Assembly (NCBI RefSeq): GCF_001522585.2
Contig: NZ_CP013373.1
Location: 2,046,001-2,110,000 of the forward strand
Length of the DNA stretch: 64,000 nucleotides
Direction: 5' to 3'
From: Burkholderia sp. NRF60-BP8
GTDB taxonomy: Bacteria > Pseudomonadota > Gammaproteobacteria > Burkholderiales > Burkholderiaceae
Shown here in pieces: positions 63,955-64,000 of this stretch (within the stretch, counting starts at the first letter, position 1; each line of letters starts with the position of its first letter). Below the pieces are notes generated by a model. It was not told the DNA's origin and searched no databases. It saw nothing but the letters and a program-made list of their open reading frames with translations. Made by a program: the position numbers and the translations under genes.

Positions 63955-64000
63955 TCAGCGCGACGCTTCCACCAGCGCCTGCGCAAGCGCGTTGTGACGC
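63955..64000 (-). CDS. unidentified gene, only the C-terminal end visible
   Basis: The minus strand reads RHNALAQALVEASR then stop, cut by the window edge. It converges on the LysR gene with 138 bases of GC-rich sequence between. Too short to name; a frame with good codon use and no internal stops is the only evidence. Confidence 0.35.
   Translation of the reverse strand, partial: RHNALAQALVEASR

Overview
The window is ordinary-looking core chromosome of a high-GC beta-proteobacterium, most likely Burkholderia and probably the B. cepacia complex. This rests on strong G/C third-position bias, the gene order tig-clpP-clpX-lon-tRNAs-ppiD, ompR/envZ followed by ahpC-ahpD, and ispF/ispD divergent from mfd, and on protein sequences that read as Burkholderia-type. 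No phage, insertion sequence, CRISPR array or rRNA was found. Both edges cut genes: a fadB-like gene on the left and only the last codons of an unnamed gene on the right.

Layout. 1-3.8 kb: leftward beta-oxidation genes (trifunctional-type enoyl-CoA hydratase/3-hydroxyacyl-CoA dehydrogenase, acyl-CoA ligase). 4-7.8 kb: rightward selO, msrB, yciB/ispZ, bolA and a periplasmic parvulin. 8-12.6 kb: leftward acetyltransferase and purL. 12.9-17.6 kb: rightward dadA-like oxidoreductase, nnr, pgi. 17.6-19 kb: ybbA-like ABC ATPase and tesA-like esterase, divergent from one CATG. 19-30 kb: protein-quality-control block (ppiD, tRNA-Asp, tRNA-Val, lon, clpX, clpP, tig), interrupted by a DUF1254/DUF1214 lipoprotein gene that looks like a later insertion beside the tRNAs.

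30-43 kb is the most accessory part: glycerate kinase and MarR regulator; a panE-like reductase; a LuxR-type regulator divergent from a porin-MFS-histone-deacetylase-like set across an intergenic region with a perfect 10-bp inverted repeat; a tRNA-Leu; an HpnD-like squalene/phytoene synthase with altered metal-binding motifs; and a DUF1501/DUF1800 exported pair with a small exported protein. 43.5-47 kb: OmpR/EnvZ-type two-component system, then ahpC-ahpD with a redox-type promoter. 47-54.9 kb: ispF-ispD, mfd, argE-type deacetylase, threonine-dehydratase-type enzyme, DUF3574 lipoprotein. 55-64 kb: PBP1A, then an envelope-stress-like run pspA, TPR membrane protein, mscL; a hypothetical protein; a 3-hydroxyisobutyrate-dehydrogenase-family enzyme; dodecin; and a LysR regulator.

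How genes work together. Tig, ClpXP and Lon form the cytosolic folding and proteolysis set, with a sigma-32-like promoter before lon; PpiD and the parvulin at 7.0 kb act in the periplasm. AhpC and AhpD form a peroxide-reducing couple separated by a hairpin that may set their ratio. The LuxR/porin/MFS/deacetylase cluster is the best candidate for an undescribed uptake-and-deacetylation pathway. The HpnD-like protein is the best candidate for a changed function. All assignments come from reading the sequence; no database search was run.
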